Source: Sphingomonadales bacterium
GTDB lineage: Bacteria; Bacteroidota; Bacteroidia; NS11-12g; UBA955
DNA length: 35,806 nucleotides
Assembly: GCA_016872175.1 (NCBI GenBank)
Contig: VHBA01000025.1
Span: forward strand, 1 to 35,806
Direction of reading: 5' to 3'
A program made the translations under genes and the position numbers. This document shows positions 17,466 to 26,043 of the stretch, piece after piece. Every line of letters begins with the position of its first letter. The first letter of the stretch is position 1. The notes under the pieces were generated by a model that made no database searches, had not been told where the DNA came from, and was given only the letters and a program-made list of their open reading frames with translations.

Positions 17466-18743
17466 TTGAAAAAGCTGAAGGTACTTCATATCAATGCATC
17501 ATCTGAAGGGGGCGCGTCGGTTGTTGCGCAGCGACTCAATGAGGCCTTGAATGAATCAGACCTTGTTTCATCCAAACACCTGGTTTTTTCCGGTAAATCA
17601 TACAGCGGAAAATCAAAATGGGGCTACACGTTGCTTTCGAATACGCCTTGGAAGCGTTTCACCGCATTTTTACGTCATGCGCTGGATAAACTGGATTTTT
17701 TAAGATTTGAGGCGGATAAATCCATTCGCTTTCAGTTTAGCCATGCTTCCATGGGCATGGATATTAGCAAACATCCACTGGTTCAGGAGGCTGATATCAT
17801 TCATCTACACTGGGTGCACAAAGGGTTTCAGTCTTTTGCAACGCTGGAAAAACTATTGGCTTTGCCCAAGAAATTCGTGTGGACATGCCATGACTTGTGG
17901 CCGGTAACCGGAGGTTGCTACTACAATTGGGGTTGTACTAACCATGAAACAGGCTGCGGTAATTGCAAATACCTGAAAAAGCCGGCTGCTGATGATTTGT
18001 CTGCAGAGCTTATACAGAGAAAAATACACCTTTGGGGTAACAATCAGATTCGTTGGATTACGCCCAGTCGCTGGCTGGCCGAACAGGGCAAGAATAGCCT
18101 CGTTATGCGAAATAACAAGCCCTTTGAGGTAATCCCGAATCCAATTGATACAGTCGCTTTTCATCCATTAACCGAAGAGGAACGTGCAGCATTGCGCTCA
18201 AAATATGGATTGAATCCAAATTTGCCGGTTCTGTTGTTTTCTGCTGCCTTTCTGGGCAATCCGGCCAAGGGGTTCTCCCATTTTATTAATTTTTGTTCTT
18301 CCCTGCACCAATCAGGTTTTGCCTTTCATGCATTGATTTTAGGCGACAATAAAGGGCAGGAGCTACAGTTAGATTTTCCGTTTATCCATTGGGGTTATGT
18401 TTCCGATGCCGATAACATAAAACACGCTTTCATCCTGAGTGATTTGTATGTGATTACTTCTGCTCAGGATAATTTGCCTACTACGATTATGGAAAGTTTG
18501 TCGCTGGGCACACCGGTAGCCGGCTTTAAAGTAGGTGGCATTCCTGAACTTGTAGACGAGGGATTGAATGGGTTTCTGGCAGAATCAGGAGATACGGCGG
18601 GTCTGGCTGAAAAAGCGGCTTTGTTTTTTCAGGATAAGGCCAAAAGGGAGGCATATAGAAGCAGCGCAAGAAATAAGGCTGTCACTACCTACGATACCGC
18701 AGTAATCGCAGCAAAATTTGCAGCTGTTTATCAGAATTTATAA
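17466..18743 (+). CDS. Glycosyltransferase family 4
   Basis: The 425-aa enzyme has a GT-B fold. The N-terminus is KVLHINASSEGGASVVAQRL, the donor-binding domain contains NPIDTVAFHPL and LLFSAAFLGNPAKGF, and the C-terminal E-x7-E-like region is MESLSLGTPVAGFKVGGIPE. The Cys-rich segment GGCYYNWGCTNHETGCGNC is typical of a capsule/LPS GT4 subgroup whose members begin MKVLHIN. No ATG is available: TTG 17466 gives MKKLKVLHIN and CTG 17475 would give MKVLHIN. TTG 17466 overlaps a promoter-like TAAATTTG (17461-17468). It lies 14 nt after the MFS gene, so read-through is also possible. Confidence 0.88.
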   Translation: MKKLKVLHINASSEGGASVVAQRLNEALNESDLVSSKHLVFSGKSYSGKSKWGYTLLSNTPWKRFTAFLRHALDKLDFLRFEADKSIRFQFSHASMGMDISKHPLVQEADIIHLHWVHKGFQSFATLEKLLALPKKFVWTCHDLWPVTGGCYYNWGCTNHETGCGNCKYLKKPAADDLSAELIQRKIHLWGNNQIRWITPSRWLAEQGKNSLVMRNNKPFEVIPNPIDTVAFHPLTEEERAALRSKYGLNPNLPVLLFSAAFLGNPAKGFSHFINFCSSLHQSGFAFHALILGDNKGQELQLDFPFIHWGYVSDADNIKHAFILSDLYVITSAQDNLPTTIMESLSLGTPVAGFKVGGIPELVDEGLNGFLAESGDTAGLAEKAALFFQDKAKREAYRSSARNKAVTTYDTAVIAAKFAAVYQNL

Positions 18744-18749
18744 AACAAA

Positions 18750-18773
18750 CAGGGCGACATTTCTGCCACCCTG
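18750..18773 (-). terminator. Intrinsic terminator of the dcw cluster
   Basis: On the minus strand CAGGGTGGC-AGAAAT-GTCGCCCTG forms a 9-bp stem (two G-U pairs) with a 6-nt loop, followed by TTTGTTTT. It lies 35 nt after the ftsZ stop. In the plus-strand RNA the two G-U pairs become C-A mismatches and no U-tract follows, so it should act only on ftsZ-side transcripts. Confidence 0.75.
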
Positions 18774-18808
18774 CCTGTAACTAAACGTATGAAAATACAA
18801 GATCTTTA

Positions 18809-20149
18809 TTAATCTACATTATCATGAAGATGCCGATTGGGCTTCACGAGGTGGTCTACTTCTTCGGTGTTTTCGGAGATAGTCATTCTGGAAACCTGAT
18901 TATTATCGCTGGCAGGCGCCTGAAACAGTACTTTTTCTCTGCGCAGATATGCTGGTGTTTCCAACGATTCCAGCGCATTTTCCCTTGACAGGCGAGAGGG
19001 TTCCAGGTTGCGGAAGTGTTCGTGTTCTTCCAAACCCGGTTGTTGTACCGGGGGTGCTTCGGCCACCGCTTCATCAAAAGAGATGGGCTGAGCCAGTTTG
19101 CCAAAACCGTCTTCATTCTGGATTTCCTGATTTACAAAAACCTCCGGAGCGGATACCACACGCTGGGGAGTCGACGATACAGGAACTTCAAAGCCCGTGG
19201 CAATCACGGTAATGGAGATTTCTTCTGACAGTCTTTCATCGTGGGTAATGCCCATTTTCAGATGTGCCGTATTTCCGGCTTCCTGCTGCAGGTATTTTTT
19301 TACCCTGGCGGTTTCGCCCATGGTGGGTTCTTTGGAGCCATAGGTAATATTTACCAGCAGGTGTTTGGCTTTGTTGATACGTGTGTCGTCCAGCAGGGGG
19401 CTGTCCAGTGCAAGTTTGGCAGCTTCTTCAGCCCTGTCGGGTCCGGTGGCTACGCCCGTCCCCATAATTGCCCTGCCACTTCCGCTCATCGCGGTTTGTA
19501 CATCTTTAAAGTCTACGTTGATGGTACCGGCTTTGGTAATTATTTCTGCAATGCCTTTGGCAGCCGTACACAAGATATCATCTGCTTTGGAAAACGCCTG
19601 GCGCACGGGCAAATCGCCGTACATTTCCACGATCCTATCATTGCTGATGGTGAGGAGCGCATCTACATGGGGTTTTAGGTTATCTATACCCTGCATTGCC
19701 TGACCGATTCTGTCGGGGCCTTCATCGTTGAAAGGAATGGTTACGATACCTACAGTAAGTATGCCCAGTTCTCGGCTCACTTGTGCAATCACGGGCGCAG
19801 CGCCTGTTCCTGTTCCACCGCCCATGCCGGCAGTTATAAATACCATTTTAGTATTGCTGTTCAGGAGATCCTGAATCTGTTGCTGGCTTTCCAGGGCGGC
19901 CATTCGGCCCATTTCGGGCTCAGAGCCTGCTCCCAGTCCTTCGGTGAGCTGCAGTCCCAGCTGTATGCGGTTGGGTACCGGACTGTCAAGCAGTGCCTGT
20001 GCATCCGTATTGCATACGTAAAATTCTACTCCCTCTATTCCCTGACGGAACATGTGGTTTACGGCATTGCTTCCGCCTCCGCCCACGCCAATTACCTTGA
20101 TAATGGCTCCTGTCATGCGGATTACATCCGGTTCAAAATGTGATGGCAT
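18809..20149 (-). CDS. ftsZ: Cell division protein FtsZ
   Basis: The 446-aa tubulin homologue polymerises into the Z-ring. The GTP-binding GGGGSNAVNHM (23-33), tubulin signature GGGTGTGAAP (110-119), PFNDEGPDR and the T7-loop NVDFKDVQTAMSGSG are all intact. A long variable linker (about 335-440) contains PAYLRRE, and the protein ends RHLHDNVD, as in Bacteroidota FtsZ, where this tail binds partners such as FtsA. It starts 18 nt after ftsA and is the last gene of the dcw cluster; a minus-strand terminator follows. Confidence 0.98.
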   Translation of the reverse strand: MPSHFEPDVIRMTGAIIKVIGVGGGGSNAVNHMFRQGIEGVEFYVCNTDAQALLDSPVPNRIQLGLQLTEGLGAGSEPEMGRMAALESQQQIQDLLNSNTKMVFITAGMGGGTGTGAAPVIAQVSRELGILTVGIVTIPFNDEGPDRIGQAMQGIDNLKPHVDALLTISNDRIVEMYGDLPVRQAFSKADDILCTAAKGIAEIITKAGTINVDFKDVQTAMSGSGRAIMGTGVATGPDRAEEAAKLALDSPLLDDTRINKAKHLLVNITYGSKEPTMGETARVKKYLQQEAGNTAHLKMGITHDERLSEEISITVIATGFEVPVSSTPQRVVSAPEVFVNQEIQNEDGFGKLAQPISFDEAVAEAPPVQQPGLEEHEHFRNLEPSRLSRENALESLETPAYLRREKVLFQAPASDNNQVSRMTISENTEEVDHLVKPNRHLHDNVD

Positions 20150-20167
20150 ATCTTTATTCTTTCTTTT

Positions 20168-21547
20168 TTATGATTCGTTTGTGAAATCTTCTCCGTCCTT
20201 CATCCAGTTTTTAAAATCATTCATGATTTTACCACCAAAATTACCGCCCCAGTTTCTTTGAAAAAATCCGGGTTTTTCCTGCTGCTGTTCATTTTCCTGA
20301 GGCGTTTCGGCAATGGCTTCAGGTTTTTCGTTTACGGGCTTGGGAGATTCCGCTACCAACAGAGTATTTTCCGGCACATTAAATCTGGCTGAACTTTCAA
20401 AACCCCGCAGCACCAAACCAATGCCTGTGGCAAACATAGGATTTCTGACTTCGTCTATCATTCCTTTTCCGAGACGCTGTCCGGGTGTTCCAATGTGCAC
20501 CTCCAGCGCAGTGTGGAATGAGACCAGCTGGGTAATATTGGCCAGCGAAGATCCGCCGCCGGTGAGAACTATACCGCCCGCCAGACGATTTTTCATAGTA
20601 GAAACCTCAATTTCATAGTTGATGCGCTCAATAATGTCTTCCATGCGGGCCTGTATAACCTGTGCTATGGCAAAGCGGCTGATTTCTTTGTGTTTGCGAC
20701 CGGGTAGTCCGGGAACCACAACCACTTCATTTTTCATGCTTTCCGTAGGGTAGCAGCTGCCATAGTTAACCTTAACGATTTCGGCCTGTTCAGGCAAAAT
20801 TCCGAACGCTTCCTTCAGATCTTTGGTGATTCGATCACCACCAATGGAAATAATGGCAGTGTGGCGGATAGAGCCGTCTTCAAACACGCAGATATCCGTG
20901 GTGCCACCACCAATGTCGATTAGAGCAACACCGGCATCCATTTCGGCTTGCGACAATACAGCTGAGGCCGAGGCATATGGCTCAACAATCAGATCGGCTA
21001 CTTCCAGTCCGGCGCGTTTTACGGCCTCAAAAATATGGCGGGCTGCAGCCGTTTGTCCGGTAATGATGTGGTAATTGCATTCAACGCGAACACCCATGCG
21101 GCCAATAGGATCCTTAACACCATCTTCATCATCAATGCGGTAATCCTGCGGCAACACGTGCAGAATTTCCACGCCGGGCTCCAGGGCAAGATATTGCATT
21201 TCCTGTTCCAGTTTATCCAGTTCTTCCTGTTTGATTTCTTCGTATGAATTGCGCCTCGTCAGTGTGCCACGGTGTTGCATGCTGCGGATATGGTGTCCTG
21301 CAATTCCCACAAAAACATTTTTTATGGCCACCTGGCTTTGTCGCTGGGCCTCTTCAACAGCCTCCCGTATGGCAGCTTCTGCCTTGCGGATATTGGCTAC
21401 CATGCCCCTTGAAACGCCCCCGGCACTGGCAGCTTTGCCCATGCCCAGCACGTTGATTTTGCCGTTTTCGGCCAATTGCCCAACAATGGCGCAAATCTTG
21501 GTTGTTCCAATGTCGAGGCCTACGATGATATCATTCTTTGAAGCCAT
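20168..21547 (-). CDS. ftsA: Cell division protein FtsA
   Basis: The 459-aa actin-like ATPase tethers FtsZ to the membrane. The phosphate-1 motif DIGTTK, phosphate-2 DIGGGTTDI and adenosine motif LTGGGSSL are present, and the SHS2/1C region (about 90-160) is intact. The C-terminal extension ends with an amphipathic-type segment rich in Trp/Phe/Lys (NWGGNFGGKIMNDFKNWMKD) likely to bind the membrane. ATG 21547 (MASKNDIIVGLDIG) is preferred and lies 16 nt after ftsQ; an in-frame ATG at 21577 would add ten polar residues and overlap ftsQ by 14 bp. Confidence 0.96.
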   Translation of the reverse strand: MASKNDIIVGLDIGTTKICAIVGQLAENGKINVLGMGKAASAGGVSRGMVANIRKAEAAIREAVEEAQRQSQVAIKNVFVGIAGHHIRSMQHRGTLTRRNSYEEIKQEELDKLEQEMQYLALEPGVEILHVLPQDYRIDDEDGVKDPIGRMGVRVECNYHIITGQTAAARHIFEAVKRAGLEVADLIVEPYASASAVLSQAEMDAGVALIDIGGGTTDICVFEDGSIRHTAIISIGGDRITKDLKEAFGILPEQAEIVKVNYGSCYPTESMKNEVVVVPGLPGRKHKEISRFAIAQVIQARMEDIIERINYEIEVSTMKNRLAGGIVLTGGGSSLANITQLVSFHTALEVHIGTPGQRLGKGMIDEVRNPMFATGIGLVLRGFESSARFNVPENTLLVAESPKPVNEKPEAIAETPQENEQQQEKPGFFQRNWGGNFGGKIMNDFKNWMKDGEDFTNES

Positions 21548-21563
21548 GTTTGTGTGTTGTGTA

Positions 21564-22400
21564 TTAGTGTTTATCATTTTGGACGGTATTTTCTTTTTTC
21601 TGTTCAGTTATATTGACACTTTTGATGCCTACTATCTGTCCGCGGTATTTTAGGCTGATAGTATGGTACTTATCCCAGCCTGTGTTTCGCAAGCCTTTCT
21701 CGTAGAACTGGCGGAGGTTTGCGAACTTTTCTGGTAGATTTTCGGCGTCGCCTGTTACAATGCTATGCTTTCCTACCCTGGGAACCAAGATCAGGTCACC
21801 GGAGTTATCTACATGGCATTGTTCAAATTGTGCGTTCCACAAAGGATTAGCATCAATAAATATGGATAATTTCAGCAATTGTTTCAGCATGGCTGATTTT
21901 GCCTGAACGGATTCAGCCAGTTTTTCAGTGATATTGCCCGTTGCCGGTAAAACATCCGGAGCGTGTTTGCCCCGGTAAGGTATTTTAAAACCTGCTGTGT
22001 CCATGAAAAAGGTTTCTCCGGCAGTATTGGTAACCCTTACAATGGGTTTTCGCTGCACGATTTGTATTTTCATTACCCCGTCAAGACTGATATATACCTG
22101 TGAAGACTGGATATAGGGCAAAGATTTTAATGTTGTTTCCAGCTTGGTGAGGGAAATCTGCGATGCAGCCTTGCCCTTAGGGTTTCCGCAGGTGCGGTTC
22201 ACAATATTGAATACATCCTGCTCATTGAGGAAAAACACACCGCTATCAGGGAGTATAACAATGTCTATTTTCTCAATATTCCTGTTTTTCCCTGAATATT
22301 TTAGTGCACCCCAGACTGCGAAAAGAGTGACAAGAAGCCCTATCAGTATGCTGAACAGCCAAACCCTGGATTTGCTGATATTTTCGAATTTAAATCCCAT
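21564..22400 (-). CDS. ftsQ: Cell division protein FtsQ/DivIB
   Basis: The 278-aa bitopic protein has a short cytoplasmic N-terminus, one transmembrane helix (about 13-33) and a periplasmic part with a POTRA-like domain (IDIVILPDSGVFFLNEQDVFNIV) followed by the beta domain. It links FtsL/FtsB-type proteins and the FtsW-FtsI synthase to the divisome. Sequence conservation in this family is low, so the position between murC and ftsA is a main part of the evidence. It overlaps murC by 11 bp. Confidence 0.93.
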   Translation of the reverse strand: MGFKFENISKSRVWLFSILIGLLVTLFAVWGALKYSGKNRNIEKIDIVILPDSGVFFLNEQDVFNIVNRTCGNPKGKAASQISLTKLETTLKSLPYIQSSQVYISLDGVMKIQIVQRKPIVRVTNTAGETFFMDTAGFKIPYRGKHAPDVLPATGNITEKLAESVQAKSAMLKQLLKLSIFIDANPLWNAQFEQCHVDNSGDLILVPRVGKHSIVTGDAENLPEKFANLRQFYEKGLRNTGWDKYHTISLKYRGQIVGIKSVNITEQKKENTVQNDKH

Positions 22401-23805
22401 GGTATATTTCTTTAATTACAGGTACAAGTCTATCTATGTCACCTGCTCCAAGTATCAAAAGCAGAGATGGTTTTGTTTTTTTAATAAATTCAATTACTTC
22501 CTTGTTTTCCATTCGTTTTTTTGCAGAATTTTTCATTTTATCCAAAAGCCAGTCGGAAGTAATTCCGGGAATTGGCAATTCTCTGGCAGGATAAATATCG
22601 AGTAAAATGGGGTTGTCGAGTTTATCCAGACTCTCAGCAAAACCGTCTGCAAAATCACGTGTTCGTGTGAATAGATGGGGTTGAAATATTCCGGTAATGG
22701 CTTTGTTTGGGTGAAGTGCCTTTACTGAACCAATGATCGCATTCAGTTCCTGCGGATGGTGAGCATAATCATCAATCACGATGTAATCAGGCGTTTTTAC
22801 CACATATTCAAATCGGCGCTTTGCCCCGCGGTAACTGCTTACCCCACTTCTTAAATCGGCTTTCAGGATGCCAGGCAGATTTAAGCATGCAGCCACCGCG
22901 GCGGTGGCATTTTCCACGTTGTGAAAACCGGGAAGTCCGGATTGCCATCCGGGAAGTGTTTTGTGAATGTTTTCATTTGAAATTGTAATGTCAAAATGAA
23001 ATGTACCTTCCGAAGTTATGATATTATTGCAGGCTACAGACGGAACCACATTTGCCTGGGTACCGTATGCCGTGCACTGTATTTGTGCTGGCCAGGTTTC
23101 CTTAAGTGAATGGTGGTAGATAATCTGCCCGCCTGATTTTATCTTCCCTGCAAAAATGCGAAACGCTTCGCGAAAGGCTTCTTCGTTTTCGTAAATATCC
23201 AGATGATCAGGGTCGATAGCTGTAATGATCGCAGTATCAGGATTTAGTCTGTGAAAACTTCTGTCAAATTCATCTGCCTCTAAAATGATTACAGGCTTGT
23301 CAGGGAAAATTTCCCTGCCCGAGGTTTGGTTAATGTAATTGGTGCCGTAATTGGCTGAAATGCCTCCTAAAAATGCAGCGAAATTCACATTGCATTCATA
23401 CAGCAAATGGGCAATGAGCGTGGATGTGGTGGTTTTGCCGTGGGTGCCGGCCACTGCAATGCAAAATGCGTCTTTGCTGATGATGCCGAGTACCTCACTA
23501 CGCTTGTAAAGGCTATATCCGTTATCGCGAAGGTGATTCAGCTGAATGTGGTCTGCAGGAATGGCAGGCGTGTATACCAACAGCACTGATTCGGGTGAAG
23601 TGGCTATGCAGGATGGCAGTGTAGCTATGCTGTCTTCAAATGTGATGTCTACACCTTCTTTCTGTAGCGCGTCCGTGAGCTCTGATGGCGTTTTGTCATA
23701 GCCCGAAACGACAATACCGCGCGATTTCAGGTATCGGGCGATGGCGCTCATGCCAATGCCTCCAATGCCTAAAAAGTATGCGTGTTTAATTTCGTTCAGG
23801 TTCAT
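22390..23805 (-). CDS. murC: UDP-N-acetylmuramate--L-alanine ligase
   Basis: The 471-aa cytoplasmic Mur ligase adds L-alanine to UDP-MurNAc using ATP. The N-terminal Rossmann part has FLGIGGIGMSAIARYL, the ATP loop is GTHGKTTTS, the central domain has EADEFDRSFHRL and the C-terminal domain has DDYAHHPQEL. All are diagnostic for MurC. It overlaps murG by 4 bp and ftsQ by 11 bp. Confidence 0.97.
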   Translation of the reverse strand: MNLNEIKHAYFLGIGGIGMSAIARYLKSRGIVVSGYDKTPSELTDALQKEGVDITFEDSIATLPSCIATSPESVLLVYTPAIPADHIQLNHLRDNGYSLYKRSEVLGIISKDAFCIAVAGTHGKTTTSTLIAHLLYECNVNFAAFLGGISANYGTNYINQTSGREIFPDKPVIILEADEFDRSFHRLNPDTAIITAIDPDHLDIYENEEAFREAFRIFAGKIKSGGQIIYHHSLKETWPAQIQCTAYGTQANVVPSVACNNIITSEGTFHFDITISNENIHKTLPGWQSGLPGFHNVENATAAVAACLNLPGILKADLRSGVSSYRGAKRRFEYVVKTPDYIVIDDYAHHPQELNAIIGSVKALHPNKAITGIFQPHLFTRTRDFADGFAESLDKLDNPILLDIYPARELPIPGITSDWLLDKMKNSAKKRMENKEVIEFIKKTKPSLLLILGAGDIDRLVPVIKEIYHGI

Positions 23806-24881
23806 GAGGTGATTAGGTTTTTAATTTCAGCTACTATGGCAGTGGTGGCATTAGGTCGGGCAACCTGCTTCAGGGCTTTTTGCATGCTTTCAATGAGGTG
23901 TTTGTTACCAAGGGTTTCAATGGCTTTGTTAACCAAGGTATTCATGGCATCTGCATCCTTTACCATTAAAGCTGCGCCCAGTTTGCTGAACTGCAGTGCA
24001 TTTTTAGTTTGGTGGTCGTCCGTAACATTGGGTGAAGGGACCAGCAGGGCAGCCTTGCCGCAAACGGCTATTTCAGCCATGCTCAGGGCTCCGGCCCGCG
24101 AAATAACCAGATCCGCGGCTCCATAGCCGTATTCCATTTCACGTAAAAATGTCATGGCCATTATCCCGTTTCGGCCTTCGCTTTCTGCAGTAAAGTTCTT
24201 TCCTGTTTGCCAGATAACTTGAATGCCTGCCTTTTCCAGCTGATTCAAACCTTTTTGAATGGCCAGGTTTATGCTTTTTGCACCCAGGCTGCCTCCGGTT
24301 ATAAACAGAACGGGCTTATCGGGGTTTAATCCAAAAAATTTGCAGGATTCAGATTTATTTCGTATATTAGATAGGTTTTCTCTAACAGGGTTGCCGGTAA
24401 ACCGTACTTTTTCCCCCGGAAAGACCGTTTCCATATCAGGGAATCCGGTACAAATAATGTTAACGCGTTTTGCCAGTATTTTGTTGGTAAGTCCGGCAAA
24501 GCCGTTTCCTTCCCAGATAAGGGTCTTTTTATCCATGCCTGAGGCCGCATATAAAACAGCCAGACTAGCGTATCCGCCTGTGCCAATAACACAGTCGGGA
24601 TTAAATTCTTTTATTATCGTTTTCGACTTAAAATAAGCCTTTATAAATTTCCACAGCACCAGCAGATTTACTGGGCTGATGGCTCTTCTCAGTCCCATTA
24701 CATCAAGGCCAATAATTTTGAAGCCTTCCTGCGGAACTTTTTCCATTTCCATGCGGTTGCTGGCACCCACAAACAGGATGTCACAGCCGGGATATTCCTG
24801 TTGCAGCAGTTGTGCAACAGCCACCGCCGGAAATATGTGTCCGCCGGTGCCACCTCCCGATATGAGGAACTTACGCTGCAT
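23802..24881 (-). CDS. murG: Lipid II synthase MurG (GlcNAc transferase)
   Basis: The 359-aa GT28 enzyme transfers GlcNAc from UDP-GlcNAc to lipid I on the cytoplasmic face of the membrane. The N-terminal glycine-rich loop GGGTGGHIFPAVAVA (9-23) and the second loop TGGSLGAKSIN are present, as are the UDP-GlcNAc-binding region around SRAGALSMAEI and the DDHQTKNA segment. The gene overlaps ftsW by 11 bp and murC by 4 bp. Confidence 0.97.
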   Translation of the reverse strand: MQRKFLISGGGTGGHIFPAVAVAQLLQQEYPGCDILFVGASNRMEMEKVPQEGFKIIGLDVMGLRRAISPVNLLVLWKFIKAYFKSKTIIKEFNPDCVIGTGGYASLAVLYAASGMDKKTLIWEGNGFAGLTNKILAKRVNIICTGFPDMETVFPGEKVRFTGNPVRENLSNIRNKSESCKFFGLNPDKPVLFITGGSLGAKSINLAIQKGLNQLEKAGIQVIWQTGKNFTAESEGRNGIMAMTFLREMEYGYGAADLVISRAGALSMAEIAVCGKAALLVPSPNVTDDHQTKNALQFSKLGAALMVKDADAMNTLVNKAIETLGNKHLIESMQKALKQVARPNATTAIVAEIKNLITS

Positions 24882-26040
24882 TCAGTTTTTCTTTTTCTTC
24901 TTTAATGGTTCGGCTTACACTTAGGATTACGCCGAATGCGATGCTATTAAACACTAGGCTGGTACCGCCCATACTCACAAGCGGAATAGTCAAGCCCGTA
25001 ACGGGCAGCAGCCCAACAGCAACCCCCATATTTACAAAGGCCTGAAAACTCATGCTCAGGCATAAACCAAGAGCCAGCAAGGCTCCGAATGCCTTGGGGC
25101 TCTCAACCACAATTCGGATGCAGCGGAAAATGAGGATGAGGAAGAGCAAAACCATACCTGCACCGCCCACGAAACCGTATTCTTCCACGATGATGGCGTA
25201 AATAAAATCTGAGTAGGGGTGTGGCAGATAATTGCGCTGGGTGCTGTTTCCGGGACCTTTTCCGAACAAGCCCCCTGTTGCAACGGCTATTTTAGATTGC
25301 AGTTGCTGATAATTGCTTTCACCATTGTCTTTGCCTGTAAAGGTTTCAATGCGTTTTTTCCATGTGGGAATGCGGCTGTTACTCATGTTTTCTACATTGA
25401 TATTAAGCAGAATTACCACCATCAAGCTGAAAATAGCGGCTCCGGCAAATCCTAGCAAGGCCAGATACTTAAAATTGATGCGTCCTATAAACAGTAGCAT
25501 ACAGCAAGTGGCGAAGACCAGCAGGGCTGTACTGAGGTTTTCGGGTGCAATGAGGGTTACTACAATGATGATGACAATCAGGATGTTTCGAAAAACCTTG
25601 AAACTGTCAATCTCTTCTTGTTTTTTGCTCAAATACCGGGCTATATACATAATCAGAAACAGCTTTGCCATATCGCTGGTCTGAAATGTAATGCCCAGGC
25701 CGGGTATAGGCAGTACTCGGGTGGCATTGTTAATTTCACTGCCAATGGCCAGTGTTATTATCAGTAAAACAATTGAAATCCAAATGAACAGTTGCGATAG
25801 CCGGGAAAAATATTGGTAATTGATAAGATGGCAGAGGTACAAAAAGCCAAAGCCAATAAGCAGAAAACCGGTGTGACGGAGGAAATAGAATTCGGTGTTC
25901 CCGCCCTGCTTACTGAATGCCAGTCCGCCGGTGGAGCTGTAAACAGCCAGTATGCCTACCAGCGAAAGGATAATCACGATGGCCCATATCCATGGGTCAC
26001 CACGAAAAATCTTGCTGAATTTACTGCCTTCTGCGCTCAT
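24871..26040 (-). CDS. ftsW: Septal peptidoglycan glycosyltransferase FtsW
   Basis: The 389-aa SEDS-family polymerase has about ten membrane helices. It polymerises lipid II at the septum with its partner FtsI. Family landmarks are the GKGPGNSTQRNYLPHPYSDF loop, which contains the conserved H-P-Y-S-D-F region, then AIIVEEYGFVGG, and the final LVSMGGTSL helix. It begins 3 nt after murD. Confidence 0.96.
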   Translation of the reverse strand: MSAEGSKFSKIFRGDPWIWAIVIILSLVGILAVYSSTGGLAFSKQGGNTEFYFLRHTGFLLIGFGFLYLCHLINYQYFSRLSQLFIWISIVLLIITLAIGSEINNATRVLPIPGLGITFQTSDMAKLFLIMYIARYLSKKQEEIDSFKVFRNILIVIIIVVTLIAPENLSTALLVFATCCMLLFIGRINFKYLALLGFAGAAIFSLMVVILLNINVENMSNSRIPTWKKRIETFTGKDNGESNYQQLQSKIAVATGGLFGKGPGNSTQRNYLPHPYSDFIYAIIVEEYGFVGGAGMVLLFLILIFRCIRIVVESPKAFGALLALGLCLSMSFQAFVNMGVAVGLLPVTGLTIPLVSMGGTSLVFNSIAFGVILSVSRTIKEEKEKLNAA

Positions 26041-26043
26041 GTT

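Noticed and set aside
21548-21577. Earlier ATG for ftsA inside the ftsQ end
   Set aside because: It adds only ten polar residues not typical of FtsA; kept as a possible alternative in the ftsA entry but not chosen.
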